From: Symsagittifera roscoffensis
Lineage: Eukaryota > Xenacoelomorpha > Acoela > Convolutidae
Assembly: GCF_963678635.1 (NCBI RefSeq)
Contig: NC_087071.1
Location: forward strand, 16,861,613-16,925,612
Direction of reading: 5' to 3'
Length of the DNA: 64,000 bases
Shown: positions 63,360 to 64,000 of the stretch, piece after piece
Numbering within the stretch: position 1 is the first letter of the stretch
Layout: each line of letters starts with the position of its first letter
Position numbers and translations under genes: made by a program
Notes under the pieces: generated by a model
Told to the model about the DNA's origin: nothing
The model's input: the letters and a program-made list of their open reading frames with translations, nothing else
The model's database searches: none

Positions 63360-63890
63360 GTTTTAACATCAAACAAGACTGCTCGTATCAAAATGAATTC
63401 CTGAGTGTTCCGATAGCTTTTAAAGGTCTATGGAGCAGTAGTAGAAGCATGAAAAAATTTAATGTAAAAAAATAAAAATAAAATTTTCTTCTTAATTTGA
63501 GAGTTTTTGTAAAAAATCATCCCCCCAAACGCCATATAAAGTGCAAAGTGATATTTTTGCTGCTAGTAACAAATCAATTATGGCATATAAGCTTCCTTCA
63601 ACCAATTTGGAACAATTTCTAAGACGGATTAAATCTCCGCCTACGCGTTTATAGCGCGAAATATATCGCGCGTTAATTGTCCCAAATTAACCAAAATGGC
63701 AATCTTTAAACCCACATATCTTTACAAAAACTGAACGCAGGTGAAAAATCTTTTCAAATTTAAGTTGAGGACAGCAATACTTTTCGAATGCTATTTAAAA
63801 GTTCACTCAAAAATGGCTAGTTAGAAAGACGAATTTTGTCTGAAAAAAAACCACCCCGAGCACAAATATTCCGTTACTTTCGTTACTACA
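63360..63890. repeat. ~720-bp tandem duplication, unit 2
   Basis: Second unit, about 80% similar by eye. It ends near CCGTTACTTTCGTTACTA. The window ends 110 bp later, so further units may follow. Confidence 0.88.
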
Positions 63891-64000
63891 GATTTTGCAA
63901 CGGAGTGCCTCTATAGCCATCAAATTTTCGAAACTGACGAGGATGCCACTAGTGCAATATACACATAAACATGAGCGAAATCAGTTTGAGTGGCTGTTAT

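Overview
The window is eukaryotic, almost certainly an invertebrate animal. It holds one conserved, intron-split single-copy gene, the 26S proteasome ATPase PSMC4/Rpt3. The rest is transposable elements and AT-rich repetitive DNA. I cannot name the species.

Bases 1-40773 are two giant Ty3/gypsy-like LTR retrotransposons, one nested in the other. Copy A is on the + strand and its 5' end lies left of the window. It runs gag-pol (169-8977), a second very large frame ORF2 (9447-16593), and a 3' LTR starting at 17031. That LTR is cut at 17853 by copy B, which is complete, on the - strand, and occupies 17854-40731 (22,878 bp). B has two 904-bp LTRs with TG...CA ends that differ at about 13 positions by eye. 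The last 42 bp of A's LTR resume at 40732-40773. The tail-to-tail arrangement makes 1-37404 one huge, imperfect inverted repeat. A has many stops and frameshifts. B has only a handful, so B is the younger insertion.

Both copies show the same unusual coding plan. Gag-Pol is a single frame of about 2,930 codons with two CCHC knuckles, aspartic protease, RT, RNase H, integrase with a GPF module, and a C-terminal macro (ADP-ribose-binding-like) domain. ORF2 is about 2,960 codons in B. It has a coiled coil, an SGNH/GDSL-type esterase domain with its catalytic residues, a second degenerate SGNH-like unit, and about 1,500 residues I do not recognise, including a Cys-rich patch. B has a 2.4-kb leader with a 14-bp minisatellite and a tRNA-Asn-like primer site. 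A hexamer, CTNGAG in sense orientation, is strikingly dense in LTRs and coding regions of both copies.

Bases 42020-50107 are PSMC4 in seven exons (418 codons), with two GC-AG introns. Its first intron (4.7 kb) carries a LINE fragment, a tRNA-like SINE head, a foldback element and four copies of a 277-bp tandem repeat. A 741-bp element with terminal inverted repeats and a 9-bp target duplication sits just upstream.

Bases 50108-64000 are AT-rich and mostly non-coding. They contain a 1.4-kb direct duplication, a retroelement C-terminal fragment, a degenerate ~165-bp array, a degenerate ~60-bp array and a ~720-bp tandem duplication.
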